Assembly: GCF_017583065.1 (NCBI RefSeq)
Contig: NZ_JAGEVL010000003.1
Span: forward strand, 186,001-250,000
Direction: 5' to 3'
DNA length: 64,000 nucleotides
Origin: Staphylococcus shinii
GTDB taxonomy: Bacteria; Bacillota; Bacilli; Staphylococcales; Staphylococcaceae
The notes below the pieces were generated by a model, which did no database searches, had not been told where the DNA came from, and saw nothing but the letters and a program-made list of their open reading frames with translations. Numbering within the stretch: the first letter of the stretch is position 1; every line of letters begins with the position of its first letter. Shown here piece by piece: positions 8,393-17,237 of the stretch. A program made the position numbers and the translations under genes.

Positions 8393-9562
8393 TTAATATT
8401 TCGAGCTACTGCGAGCTACTGCAAGCAGTGCACCAAACGCAATACTTATACTTAACATCGATGAACCACCATAACTTAATAACGGTAATGTGACGCCTGT
8501 TAACGGGATAATTCCTGATACACCCGCAAGGTTGATAAATACTTGCATAAATAAATAACTTACAACACCTACACAAATTAATTTATAAAATTGATTTGTT
8601 GTTTTATTCGCATATATTAGTCCTTTAAATAAAATAACTCCATAAACCATTAATGTGCATAATACACCGATTAAACCCAATTCTTCTGCTATTACAGTAA
8701 ATATAAAATCCGTATGTGGTTCTGGTAAGTATCCTAATTTTGCAATACCATTACCTAAGCCTTTACCAGTTAAACCACCATTTCCTATAGAAGTTAGCGC
8801 CCCAGTTAATTGGTAACCATCTCCACTTTCATATTTAAATGGATCTAACATAACCTTGATTCTTTTTAATCTATATAAATTTTTTGAATCAAATATTAGT
8901 GTATAAATAATATAAAATACTATTGGAACCGTCGTAATCATCATAATTTGAAGTTTAATTTTATTTTTTATATCTGAGTAGATAAGTATAGAAGCAATTA
9001 TAGCCACTGTAAGCAGTGTGCCACCTAGGTCCCCTTGCATCAACACAAGTAGTAAACCAATACCTAGTACACCTAACGGAGGAATCATGTGTTTTAAATA
9101 ATAATCTTGAGAACTCGAAATACGTCGGTTAATTATGTATGATAGATAAAAAATTGAAGCTAACTTTAAAAATTCCGAAGATTGTAAGCTGAATAATCCT
9201 AAGTTAATCCAGTTTCTCGAACCGTTAATTTCTTTCCCAATCAATACTGTAATGAGTAGTAAACATAAAGTACCTATAATTATAAGTTTTTGTATGTTGC
9301 TTTTTTTTAACACATTAATATTGATAAAAGCGCCGATAAAAATAATGACTAAAAATCCAATTACTACAAAGAGAAATTGCCTTTTCATAAAATGATTACT
9401 CTCAATGGGTACGCCACCTGTAAGAGAACCTTTAGAAGCTGGCACCATACTCGCACTGTAGACCATTATTACGCCTAAAATGCCCAGTAACAAAAAACTT
9501 ATAATTAAAATATAATCTAATTCCTTAATGTGTTTACGTATGTAAGTTAAAAATCGTTTCAT
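8393..9562 (-). CDS. SEDS-family (FtsW/RodA/SpoVE) peptidoglycan polymerase
   Basis: The 389-residue, about 10-TM protein starts with an ATG behind GAGGTG. Family landmarks are MVYSAS in TM1, GSRNWINLG..LQSSEFLKLA, MQGDLGGTLL, GLGNGIAKLGYLPEPHTDFIF in the large extracellular loop, and GVTLPLLSYGGSSML near the C-terminus. The EPHTDFIF and SYGGSS motifs contain residues conserved in active SEDS glycosyltransferases. The loop wording is closer to FtsW than RodA. The usual class B PBP partner is not adjacent; instead a PAP2 phosphatase follows. It may be an additional SEDS paralogue, but that needs the rest of the genome. Confidence 0.85.
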   Translation of the reverse strand: MKRFLTYIRKHIKELDYILIISFLLLGILGVIMVYSASMVPASKGSLTGGVPIESNHFMKRQFLFVVIGFLVIIFIGAFININVLKKSNIQKLIIIGTLCLLLITVLIGKEINGSRNWINLGLFSLQSSEFLKLASIFYLSYIINRRISSSQDYYLKHMIPPLGVLGIGLLLVLMQGDLGGTLLTVAIIASILIYSDIKNKIKLQIMMITTVPIVFYIIYTLIFDSKNLYRLKRIKVMLDPFKYESGDGYQLTGALTSIGNGGLTGKGLGNGIAKLGYLPEPHTDFIFTVIAEELGLIGVLCTLMVYGVILFKGLIYANKTTNQFYKLICVGVVSYLFMQVFINLAGVSGIIPLTGVTLPLLSYGGSSMLSISIAFGALLAVARSSSKY

Positions 9563-9719
9563 GTCTGCACCTCATTATGACTGTCAGAATATAGTAAAAC
9601 ACAAATTTAACATCACCTCAATCATACTTTAGGCTTATCTAATTTGAATTACTAATATTTGAATCTTTAATTTCTATTCATTTATTATATATTTATCTAT
9701 AATTGATATATTTACACAT

Positions 9720-9744
9720 AAAAGCATCTCACCGATGCTCTTTT
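9720..9744. terminator. Short hairpin in the 9.6-9.9 kb divergent region
   Basis: AGCATC and GATGCT flank a TCACC loop, with CTTTT following on the plus strand and TTTTATG on the minus strand. It lies between the starts of two divergent genes, where no gene end is expected, so it may end a short untranslated RNA or attenuate a leader. The rest of the 9563-9884 gap holds only the promoter and inverted repeat listed next. Confidence 0.4.
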
Positions 9745-9773
9745 AAAAAGTCTTTATACACTAAATAAAAAAA

Positions 9774-9802
9774 TTGAGAAATATGAAATGCTATGCTAAA
9801 AT
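9774..9802 (+). promoter_or_regulatory. SigA-type promoter of the methyltransferase gene
   Basis: TTGAGA (9774-9779), a 17-base spacer and TAAAAT (9797-9802) give one mismatch in each hexamer. Transcription would start near 9809, leaving a 5' leader of about 75 bases. Confidence 0.6.
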
Positions 9803-9833
9803 CAATTAAAGACTTAAAGTATCTATAATAACC

Positions 9834-9868
9834 TTATAAGTAGAAAGTATATTCAAATCTACTTATAA
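9834..9868 (+). promoter_or_regulatory. Perfect 11-bp inverted repeat in the methyltransferase leader
   Basis: TTATAAGTAGA (9834-9844) and TCTACTTATAA (9858-9868) flank 13 bases and end two bases before the GAAGGAG ribosome site. It could be a repressor operator downstream of the promoter or an RNA hairpin affecting translation. Confidence 0.5.
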
Positions 9869-9884
9869 ACGAAGGAGCTTTTAT

Positions 9885-10493
9885 TTGAACAAAGATCGTT
9901 TTGACCAAATTGCACAAAAATACGATGGACCAGAAAGAATACACCTCGCTCACATTATTACCCAAGCAATAACACAACAACTTAAAGATACAAACTATCA
10001 AACTCTGTTAGATTATGGTGGCGGAACAGGTCTTATAACTTTAAATATTGCAGATTATTTCGAAGCAGTTACACTCATGGACGCTTCCCCACAAATGGTA
10101 GATATTTTTGAACATAAGCTATCCGCTTCAAACCAAAGTTCTATTAAAACATTGGTAGGCGACGTACTTTTAGACGAAACAATACTCAATCACAAAAATT
10201 ATGATGTTATTGTGCTCTCTTTAGTCTTACTGCACAGTGGTAACTATCAATTATTATTACAAAAGCTTTTTAATCATCTCAATAGCGGAGGTATGATAAT
10301 ACTTGTTGATTTTGATAAAAACGAAAATATTTATCATCCCAAAGTGTATAATGGCTTTAAACATACAGATATCATGAATGTCTTTAATGAATTAGGTCTA
10401 ATAAGCCCACAGATTAATACTTTTTATAGTGGCGAAAAAATATTTATGAAGCAAGATGCAAGCTTATTTATAGCTACAGGCGTCAAACCATAG
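9885..10493 (+). CDS. Class I SAM-dependent methyltransferase
   Basis: The 202-residue protein has the Rossmann-type SAM fold: motif I LLDYGGGTGLITLNIA near residues 42-57, a VTLMDASPQMVDIF motif II acidic strand, a VGDVLLDE adenine-binding loop, and YDVIVLSLVLLH then GGMIILVDF as motifs IV-V. The start is TTG at 9885 with GAAGGAG 7 bases upstream. It is monocistronic with its own promoter and a terminator at 10518. The substrate is unknown. The layout is like UbiE/YjhP-type small-molecule methyltransferases. Confidence 0.82.
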   Translation: MNKDRFDQIAQKYDGPERIHLAHIITQAITQQLKDTNYQTLLDYGGGTGLITLNIADYFEAVTLMDASPQMVDIFEHKLSASNQSSIKTLVGDVLLDETILNHKNYDVIVLSLVLLHSGNYQLLLQKLFNHLNSGGMIILVDFDKNENIYHPKVYNGFKHTDIMNVFNELGLISPQINTFYSGEKIFMKQDASLFIATGVKP

Positions 10494-10517
10494 AATTTTA
10501 TATTAACAAAAAGAAAT

Positions 10518-10548
10518 CCCGAGACATAAATTAATGTCACGGGTTTTT
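10518..10548 (+). terminator. Rho-independent terminator of the methyltransferase gene
   Basis: CCCG-A-GACAT pairs with ATGTC-A-CGGG around a short loop, with one A.A mismatch, followed by TTTTT. The GAGACAT strand also appears in the hairpin at 37350-37389. Confidence 0.75.
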
Positions 10549-10638
10549 AATTATCTAGAGAGTAGATGACCGTTGTCCTTGACTCTGAAATCAGTAATAT
10601 CAAATAAATTCATAATTGTTTAAGTGTTTGTCATATAT

Positions 10639-11619
10639 TTAAGAATGTAATTTTGCTTTTAGTGACAATTTTTCTATATCTGATAAAAAAGTATAGTTAA
10701 TCGCGCGTTGATTAATGTATTCAATTTGTTCAAACGTAATCATTTTATTATTCACTAATAATTCATACTCTTCATTCAAGGAAGTTTGAGTAACCGTTCT
10801 ATTATCAGTATTTATAAGAAATGGAATATCTTGTTCTAACAAATAAGGAATGTTTAATTCTTTTAAATCTGCAATCGCTTTTGTCTGAATATTACTTTTA
10901 GGACACATCTCTAATAATACATCCTGTGATCTTACAAACTGTAAGGCTTCTTCTTCTTGATTGATAGCCACGCCATGTCCAATGCGCTTTGCCCCTAATT
11001 TGATAGACTCTACCACGTTTTGCATACAACCACATTCACCTGCATGCAACGTGAGGTTGAAGCCTTGATCTAAGGCATATTGAATAGGCGAGGCTATATC
11101 ATTAGGTGGGAAAGCTGCCTCAGGACCAGCGAAATCAATACCACTGATGACTTTACTATCGTATTTTTGAATAAAATCGAAAAGTGCTTTATTGACTTCG
11201 GATGCATGCTGTCGCATTGCACAAACTAATAAGTTAACTTGGATATCCAACGTGTTAATAGCTTCTTTCACACCTAATTCAACTGCTTCTAACACTTCAG
11301 TTAATGTTAACCCTAAGTCCATATGAAATCGTGGTGCGAACCTAATTTCAATATATTTCACATTATCCCGTTTCGCCTGTTGCGCAACATCGACAACTGC
11401 TCTTGTTAAAGCATCATGTGTCTGTAAAACTTTTAATATTTCATCAAAACATTGCAAATATTCATCTAAACTCTCACAATTACTACTCACAAATAGATGC
11501 TCTTCGTTTAAATCGATGCCTTGCTCCATCGCTAATTGTCTAATCAACTCAACACTAGTAGAACCATCTAGATGGCAATGTAATTCAACTTTAGGGATAT
11601 CCTGTATAGTTTTATTCAT
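10639..11619 (-). CDS. add: Adenosine deaminase
   Basis: This metal-dependent TIM-barrel enzyme deaminates adenosine to inosine for purine salvage. Motifs are VELHCHLDGS (the first two zinc His), LHAGECG with the third His and the catalytic Glu, IGHGVAI, and INTDNRTV carrying the metal-binding Asp. The length of 326 residues from the ATG at 11619 is normal. The frame is open to a TTG at 11646 with GGTGA upstream; that extension contains a tandem GGTAAGGCA repeat and has no family counterpart, so the ATG is preferred. It is monocistronic. Confidence 0.92.
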   Translation of the reverse strand: MNKTIQDIPKVELHCHLDGSTSVELIRQLAMEQGIDLNEEHLFVSSNCESLDEYLQCFDEILKVLQTHDALTRAVVDVAQQAKRDNVKYIEIRFAPRFHMDLGLTLTEVLEAVELGVKEAINTLDIQVNLLVCAMRQHASEVNKALFDFIQKYDSKVISGIDFAGPEAAFPPNDIASPIQYALDQGFNLTLHAGECGCMQNVVESIKLGAKRIGHGVAINQEEEALQFVRSQDVLLEMCPKSNIQTKAIADLKELNIPYLLEQDIPFLINTDNRTVTQTSLNEEYELLVNNKMITFEQIEYINQRAINYTFLSDIEKLSLKAKLHS

Positions 11620-11839
11620 ATATGCCTTACCTGCCTTACCTCTCAAATGTCACCATTAATTTTTAATACGGAAACAAAAAGATTTTTTAAAAATTTTATC
11701 TATACACTATATCACGACGTTAAACACAATACTATAAACGCATATAATAAAAGGGGATTTATTTTGAATAAAATCACACAATATAACATGTATTCTAATT
11801 TATGTCATTACATTACTAAACAGCATAATTCAAAATAAA

Positions 11840-11878
11840 AATACTGCCAACAAGCCTTCAGACTCAGTCGACAGTATT
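11840..11878 (-). terminator. Probable terminator of the small membrane protein gene
   Basis: AATACTG and CAGTATT bracket an inner GACT-C-AGTC hairpin; on the minus strand the outer stem runs into TTTATTTTG. The region 11647-11839 otherwise holds nothing convincing. Confidence 0.45.
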
Positions 11879-11945
11879 GTAATTGTGTAAAAATAAATAA
11901 ATTAAAGCAATTTTTATATGTATAACATATAAAGCGTTAGCATTA

Positions 11946-12146
11946 CTACACGCCCCCTAAGTAGCCTATAGTAACTAATGAAATGCCTAAACCTAAAAAG
12001 CATATACAAAGTAAGATGACGATGATTTTCAATTCAATCATGAAATATTTTCTACTTTGTCCCTTATTAACAAGCAACACACCTATAACAATAACTATAA
12101 TAAAGATTATAATTAAAGTATATGCAATAATATTTAATATGGCCAT
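11946..12146 (-). CDS. Small two-helix membrane protein (hypothetical)
   Basis: The 66-residue protein is almost entirely two hydrophobic helices (about residues 3-27 and 37-62), separated by a basic loop NKGQSRKYF. AAGGGGA lies 8 bases before the ATG and a stem-loop follows the stop, so it is probably expressed. I do not recognise a family. It sits between add and cysC, both on the same strand but with larger gaps, so it is probably a separate transcript. Confidence 0.55.
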   Translation of the reverse strand: MAILNIIAYTLIIIFIIVIVIGVLLVNKGQSRKYFMIELKIIVILLCICFLGLGISLVTIGYLGGV

Positions 12147-12225
12147 CCCATCTTCCCCTTTTACAGTTATACATAAGTCTTATTTTGAAATCTTTATTGC
12201 GTTGTTAAGCTACTAAGCACATAAT

Positions 12226-12242
12226 GCTAAGCCAAGCTTAGC
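12226..12242. repeat. Inverted repeat after the cysC stop
   Basis: GCTAAGC-caa-GCTTAGC is a perfect 7-bp stem with a 3-base loop, 30 bases beyond the end of the sulfate operon. It has no clear U-tract, so it is a weak terminator or 3'-end structure. Confidence 0.35.
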
Positions 12243-12273
12243 TTGTAAGACTGAAATTTGTACGCTTTACAAA

Positions 12274-12873
12274 TTAAATATATTGATGTGTTTTTAAATA
12301 ATCGATAATTTGAGCGACTGCCTCTTCCACACTATATTGCTCTGTATCTATTACAATTTCTGGATTTTGTGGTTCTTCATACGGTGCATTTATACCTGTA
12401 AATCCTTGAATCTCACCATTACGTGCTTTTTTATATAATCCTTTAGGGTCTCTTGATTCACATTCATCTAGGCTACATGAAGTGTAAACCTCTATAAATT
12501 CATCTTCTGCTAATAGTTCACGGACCACTTCTCGATCTGCTTGATAAGGTGAAATAAACGCCGTTACGGTCACTAATCCAGCGTCAACCATAAGTTTACT
12601 CACTTCACCGATACGACGAATATTTTCCGTACGATCGTCTGGACTAAATCCGAGATTTTTATTTAGACCATGTCTCACATTATCTCCATCTAAACGATAA
12701 GTATGAACTTGTTGATTATATAAAGCTTTTTCCAATGCTACAGAAATTGTCGATTTACCTGACCCTGATAATCCGGTAAACCAAATGACTGCACTTTTAT
12801 GATTTTTACGTTGTTGTCTTTCTTCTTTAGTTACTTCTGACGCATGCCAAGTAATATTTTTTGAAGTAGTCAT
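12274..12873 (-). CDS. cysC: Adenylylsulfate (APS) kinase
   Basis: It phosphorylates APS to PAPS using ATP. The 199-residue protein has Walker [10 protein letters not shown] near residue 35, the APS-binding [25 protein letters not shown], and the lid-region [11 protein letters not shown]. The ATG at 12873 (MTTSKN) follows AAAGGAG by 7 bases; a TTG two codons earlier has no proper spacing. It is the last gene of the operon, 18 bases after sat. Its presence beside a CysH with a complete iron-sulfur cysteine set means both APS and PAPS may be made here. Confidence 0.93.
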   Translation of the reverse strand: MTTSKNITWHASEVTKEERQQRKNHKSAVIWFTGLSGSGKSTISVALEKALYNQQVHTYRLDGDNVRHGLNKNLGFSPDDRTENIRRIGEVSKLMVDAGLVTVTAFISPYQADREVVRELLAEDEFIEVYTSCSLDECESRDPKGLYKKARNGEIQGFTGINAPYEEPQNPEIVIDTEQYSVEEAVAQIIDYLKTHQYI

Positions 12874-12891
12874 GACCAAGCTCCTTTAAAA

Positions 12892-14070
12892 TTATTTTTC
12901 TTGTAAACCTTTAATAAGTACTGCTGCTACTTCAGGTCTTGAAAATTCTTTAGGTAACGATTCACCTTTTTTTAATTTTTCACGGACTTTTGTACCACTT
13001 AGATGCAAGTGTGATGAAGCATCATGTGGACATGTCTTCGCTGTTGCCATATTTTCACAAGATTTACAGTAGAAAGCGTGCTCAAACTTCAAAATCTGTA
13101 TTCCTAACTCTGCTTCATATTGTGCAATTAATTCTTGTGCTTCATATGTACCATAATAATCACCCACGCCAGCATGATCACGACCAACAATAAAGTGGGT
13201 ACAGCCATAATTTTTACGGACTGTCGCATGTAATATCGCTTCTCTTGGTCCCGCATAGCGCATTGCTGCTGGATAGATTACTAAGCGTGTTCTATTTTCT
13301 GGGTAATAATTTTCGAGAATAACTTCGTAACTTTCCATTCGTACTTCGGCTGGAATATCATCAGATTTCGTTTCTCCTACTAAAGGATTTAATAGAAGTC
13401 CATCTACCGACTCTAATGCGGCTTTCTGAATATATTCATGTGCACGGTGTACTGGATTACGTGTTTGGAAACCAACAATTGTCTTCCAATTTAAATCGTA
13501 GAATAGTTGTCTCGTTTCTGCTGGATCTAAATGGTAATCTACAAAATCATCATGTTTAGGTCTATCTAATAAATGAATCGGTCCAGCTAAATTTACACTA
13601 CCTTTTTCATAAACTTTTGCTACACCTGGATGTTCTACATCTGTTGTTCCATATACAAATTGCGCTTCTTTCTCTTTGTCATAAGTATACTTCTCTTCTA
13701 GTTCAAGAACGCCGTATAAATGATTGTCTTCGCCATATAAAGCGATGCGCGAACCTATTTCAAGTTCATTAGCTTTATCCTCAGTCACCGGTAAAGTGAT
13801 TGGGATACTCCATACTAAACCATTACTCAAATGCAAGTTCTCTACTACTTCAGTATAGTCTACTTCATTCATAAACCCTGTTAACGGACTAAAACCACCG
13901 ATACCAATAAGTTCTAAATCTGATAAACTCCATGGATTTAATGTAATAGCCGGTAACGAATCTACTACTGTTAGCAACTCCTCTTTTAAACTTGTATCTG
14001 CTTCTCTATTGATTAATGTTCCACCATGTGGTTGAATTGTATTTTCTTTAATTTCTTTAGTTAATGGCAA
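12892..14070 (-). CDS. sat: Sulfate adenylyltransferase (ATP sulfurylase)
   Basis: It makes APS and pyrophosphate from sulfate and ATP. The 392-residue protein shows the ATP-sulfurylase motifs [20 protein letters not shown] and [12 protein letters not shown], the C-terminal TCPH...[11 protein letters not shown], and a Cys pair CKSCE near residue 333 seen in Bacillus-type enzymes. The start is TTG at 14070 with GGAG 8 bases before. It lies 16 bases after the transporter gene, upstream of cysC. Confidence 0.95.
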   Translation of the reverse strand: MPLTKEIKENTIQPHGGTLINREADTSLKEELLTVVDSLPAITLNPWSLSDLELIGIGGFSPLTGFMNEVDYTEVVENLHLSNGLVWSIPITLPVTEDKANELEIGSRIALYGEDNHLYGVLELEEKYTYDKEKEAQFVYGTTDVEHPGVAKVYEKGSVNLAGPIHLLDRPKHDDFVDYHLDPAETRQLFYDLNWKTIVGFQTRNPVHRAHEYIQKAALESVDGLLLNPLVGETKSDDIPAEVRMESYEVILENYYPENRTRLVIYPAAMRYAGPREAILHATVRKNYGCTHFIVGRDHAGVGDYYGTYEAQELIAQYEAELGIQILKFEHAFYCKSCENMATAKTCPHDASSHLHLSGTKVREKLKKGESLPKEFSRPEVAAVLIKGLQEK

Positions 14071-14086
14071 TTGAAAAACTCCTTTT

Positions 14087-14998
14087 TTAATCTACTTCAT
14101 GCGCGTTGACATTTGTATTATTTTTAGTGAAGATAAATGGTAATTTCTTATTTTGATATAAAGTGAAGAATAATAAACCAATCCAAATAACGATTAACGC
14201 TATTTTTACAGACATTGAAACTATGGGACTAGCTTCAAATACACTTAATAAAGAACTACTATTTGTAAAAATTATTAATCCACTGACACAAACAGCTAAA
14301 ATATTCATAGGTAAAATCTTAACTAAATAAGCTGCAAATGGTGCTGCTATTAAACCACCAACACTTAATGCAATTACTAAGCCCCAGTTAATTTGGCTCC
14401 ATCCTAAAAAGATAATGAAACTAATAGAAGCTGAAACAGTTACAAAAAATTCACTCGCTGAAACTGTACCTATTGCATATCTTGGTTCTAATTTTTTCTG
14501 GGCTAATAGCAATGGCGTATTAACCGGTCCCCAGCCGCCACCACCAACAGAATCTAGAAAACCTGCAACTGCGCCTTGTGGAATCATCGAATATTTCCCA
14601 ATGGTTGAAGGTTCTTTAATTTCATGTTTATTTCGTTTATATAAAAATTGATATAAAATGTAAAAGCCCATCATTAATAAAAATATCGCGATAAATGGTT
14701 TGATAAATTCACTGTGAATATGGCTCAAAAATGCTGCACCTATAAAAGCCGTTACAGCACCTGGAAGTGCCAATTTAATCATCGTTGGCTTGTGTACATT
14801 ATCAAACTTCCAATGTGATGTACCAGAAGCAGCTGTTGTCGCAATTTCTGAAAAATGTATGGTTGCAGAAACGATAGCTGGCGCTACGCCAAATGTTAAT
14901 AGTATAGATGAGGAAGAGGCGCCAAAGCCCATTCCAAGTGAGCCATCAATTAATTGTGCAAGAAAACCTGCAAGTGCAAATATAAATAGTTTATTCAT
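14087..14998 (-). CDS. TauE/SafE (TSUP) family anion transporter in the sulfate operon
   Basis: The 303-residue protein has about eight membrane helices and two family repeats: [21 protein letters not shown] at the N-terminus and [17 protein letters not shown] mid-protein. TSUP proteins move sulfonates, sulfite or sulfate. Its place between sirC and sat suggests that it serves as the operon's sulfate importer or sulfite exporter. No CysTWA-type ABC sulfate importer is seen in the window, which favours sulfate uptake (inference). GGAG lies 10 bases before the ATG. Confidence 0.85.
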   Translation of the reverse strand: MNKLFIFALAGFLAQLIDGSLGMGFGASSSSILLTFGVAPAIVSATIHFSEIATTAASGTSHWKFDNVHKPTMIKLALPGAVTAFIGAAFLSHIHSEFIKPFIAIFLLMMGFYILYQFLYKRNKHEIKEPSTIGKYSMIPQGAVAGFLDSVGGGGWGPVNTPLLLAQKKLEPRYAIGTVSASEFFVTVSASISFIIFLGWSQINWGLVIALSVGGLIAAPFAAYLVKILPMNILAVCVSGLIIFTNSSSLLSVFEASPIVSMSVKIALIVIWIGLLFFTLYQNKKLPFIFTKNNTNVNAHEVD

Positions 14999-15018
14999 GC
15001 GTCGTACTCCTTCCGACT

Positions 15019-15630
15019 CTACTTCATTGATTCAAGCCTTTTTATCATTTCAAGTTGCTTATTTTTCTCTCTATATGGCTGAGTTAAAACCATTTTCAAA
15101 AAGTATTCCTTTTGGCTCATAGACAATTGTGTTTGCTTAATCTGTTGTCTACATTCATATAAAAAATCAACATAGTCTTCATAACTACTATCAAAACGTT
15201 CTTTAAATTCTGATAAAATTTGTGCTGTTAGCTTAGGGCTAGCACCATTAGTAGAAATACTCAGTGTCAACTTTCCGCGACGCAATATACTTGGAAATAC
15301 AACATCACCTTTCTCGGCATCGGATGTCATATTAATAAATGCATGCTGAGGTTTTGAAGCTAGAATTTGTTGGTTAACTTCGCTACTATTGGTTGCAACG
15401 ATGATCAAATCCGCCTGTTTTATATCTTTTGCTTCGAATGATTTTGCATGCCAATGTACGCCGTTTTGATCAACCATGTGACGTAAATGCTCGGAAATCG
15501 TAGGGCTAATGATGTGAATGTCTGTCGCATAATGCACTAAAGTACTAACTCTACGTTCAGCAACTTTGCCACCACCAACGACAACAATTTGCTTTTGAGA
15601 AATATCTATCATAAGTGGTATAAATGGCAT
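15019..15630 (-). CDS. sirC: Precorrin-2 dehydrogenase / siroheme synthase N-domain homologue
   Basis: It oxidises precorrin-2 to sirohydrochlorin with NAD+. The 203-residue protein begins MPFIPLMIDISQKQIVVVGGGKVAERR, with the Rossmann GGGKVA dinucleotide loop. It then has DLIIVATNSSEVNQ, and a SISTNGASPKLTAQI segment characteristic of the CysG N-terminal domain and Bacillus YlnF. It is a stand-alone dehydrogenase because chelatase and methylase are separate upstream genes. AAGGAAGTGAT precedes the ATG. Confidence 0.9.
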   Translation of the reverse strand: MPFIPLMIDISQKQIVVVGGGKVAERRVSTLVHYATDIHIISPTISEHLRHMVDQNGVHWHAKSFEAKDIKQADLIIVATNSSEVNQQILASKPQHAFINMTSDAEKGDVVFPSILRRGKLTLSISTNGASPKLTAQILSEFKERFDSSYEDYVDFLYECRQQIKQTQLSMSQKEYFLKMVLTQPYREKNKQLEMIKRLESMK

Positions 15631-15655
15631 AACATCACTTCCTTCTTAGATTGAA

Positions 15656-16396
15656 TTACTGAGTCACATATTCAAAAGTCTCTTCAACACGTTCTTTTAA
15701 TGCATCTTGCAAATGTTTATGATTACCTAACCGTTTACAGAGTATAATCTCTTTGGCATTCCCATATTCAACAACTTTCTTAGAAATCTGTTGATCTAGT
15801 ATGCCTGTAAACCATATATAAGGCACAATATAAATTTGTGAACATTCTGAATGAACAGCATTATGCAAAGCTTCTTCAAAGGAAGGCTTACAAGCAGCTA
15901 AATAACATGTTTCGATATCACTAAATCCAGTTTGCTCCTGCAATTGAGACTTAATTGTCTCTACATCTATTTGAGTTTGTGGGTTATAACTACCTCTACC
16001 AATGATGAGCACTTTGGCATCGGCTTTTGGCGTAACACCTGATGCTTCAATCCTCTGTTTTAAAATTTCAGTCAATCTTGGTTGCACGCCTAAAGGTTCA
16101 CCATAAGTAACATGGACGTTGGGATGTTTTTGTTGATTACGTTCAATTTCTGCTGGAATGTCCTTGAAATAGTGACCAGCGCTTAATAACAATACAGGTA
16201 TCACTGAAATTTCAGTTGCGCCTTTATCAACTAAGCGTTGGAATCCTTGTGATAAGTCTGGGCTTGTTAATTCTAAAAAACAGGTCTCTTGCAGGGCCAC
16301 ATCAACTTGTACTTTTACTAAATCAATAAATGCTTTAGCTTCATTGACAGCATCGGGTACTCTACTACCGTGACTTACATATAAGACGCCTCGCAT
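15656..16396 (-). CDS. sirB: Sirohydrochlorin ferrochelatase (CbiX-type)
   Basis: It inserts Fe2+ into sirohydrochlorin to give siroheme. The 246-residue protein has the two CbiX half-domains. The first starts MRGVLYVSHGSRVPDAV with the metal-binding His, and has VIPVLLLSAGHYFKDIPAE with a second active-site His. The second half starts VLIIGRGSYNP. Length and motifs match Bacillus YlnE. It lies between sumT and sirC in the operon, with GGAGGGG before the ATG. Confidence 0.9.
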   Translation of the reverse strand: MRGVLYVSHGSRVPDAVNEAKAFIDLVKVQVDVALQETCFLELTSPDLSQGFQRLVDKGATEISVIPVLLLSAGHYFKDIPAEIERNQQKHPNVHVTYGEPLGVQPRLTEILKQRIEASGVTPKADAKVLIIGRGSYNPQTQIDVETIKSQLQEQTGFSDIETCYLAACKPSFEEALHNAVHSECSQIYIVPYIWFTGILDQQISKKVVEYGNAKEIILCKRLGNHKHLQDALKERVEETFEYVTQ

Positions 16397-16441
16397 ACTT
16401 ACCCCTCCGTTTCTAGCGCTCTCAATAACACTGGTTCTACG

Positions 16442-17215
16442 TTATTGATATGTTAGTTTCGCTACTGCTGATTCAACTGGCATCTCTTCAAACCAGCTAA
16501 TACGCTCTCTTAATTTGACCACTTCACCGACAACAATCATTGCAGGGTTTTCAATGTCTTTTGCTATTTCCACAATATTTGATAACGTCCCTACCACAGT
16601 CTTTTGAAATTCTGAAGTTCCTAAACGTACTAGAGCAACAGGGGTATCAGTAGCGCGGCCATGTTTGATCAACAACTCACTAATTTCAGGTAATTTTTTA
16701 ACACCCATATAAATACATAGTGTTTCTGGCCCTAGGGCAAGGTGCTTCCAATAACTATCTTTATCTATATTTTTATTAATAACACCTGTAACAAATGCTA
16801 CGGATGAACTATAGTCACGATGTGTTACTGGAATACCTGCGTATGCTGGTGCCGCTACGCCAGAAGTTATGCCAGGGACAATTTCAAATGGAACATGGTG
16901 CTCAGCTAATATTTCCGCTTCTTCTCCACCTCTACCAAAGATAAAAGGATCGCCACCTTTTAACCTTGTTACTACTTGTCCTTTTTTAGCTAAATTCACG
17001 AGTAATTTATTCGTGTCTTCTTGTGGCAACGAATGGCGATTAGGATCTTTACCACAGTACATAAATTTTGCTGTGGGTGATGCATGAGTTAACAATTCTT
17101 TATTCACCAATCGGTCATACAAGATTACATCTGCTTGTTCAATTGCTTTTAATCCTTTGACTGTAATCAGATCAGGATCTCCAGGCCCTGCGCCTACTAA
17201 AAATACTTTGCCCAT
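16442..17215 (-). CDS. sumT: Uroporphyrinogen-III C-methyltransferase
   Basis: It methylates uroporphyrinogen III twice with SAM to precorrin-2. The 257-residue protein has the SUMT signatures: VFLVGAGPGDPDLITVKG at the N-terminus, VVTRLKGGDPFIFGRGGEE near residues 80-98, and VPGITSGVAAPAYAGIPVTHR. It lies directly after cysI and before sirB, so the operon makes its own siroheme from uroporphyrinogen III. Also called cobA or ylnD in other genomes. Confidence 0.93.
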   Translation of the reverse strand: MGKVFLVGAGPGDPDLITVKGLKAIEQADVILYDRLVNKELLTHASPTAKFMYCGKDPNRHSLPQEDTNKLLVNLAKKGQVVTRLKGGDPFIFGRGGEEAEILAEHHVPFEIVPGITSGVAAPAYAGIPVTHRDYSSSVAFVTGVINKNIDKDSYWKHLALGPETLCIYMGVKKLPEISELLIKHGRATDTPVALVRLGTSEFQKTVVGTLSNIVEIAKDIENPAMIVVGEVVKLRERISWFEEMPVESAVAKLTYQ

Positions 17216-17237
17216 CCTGTCACCACTTTCTCAAATT

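Noticed and set aside
11647..11838. 63-codon plus-strand open frame after add
   Set aside because: No ribosome site, no recognisable sequence features, and it begins where the add start region lies on the other strand.
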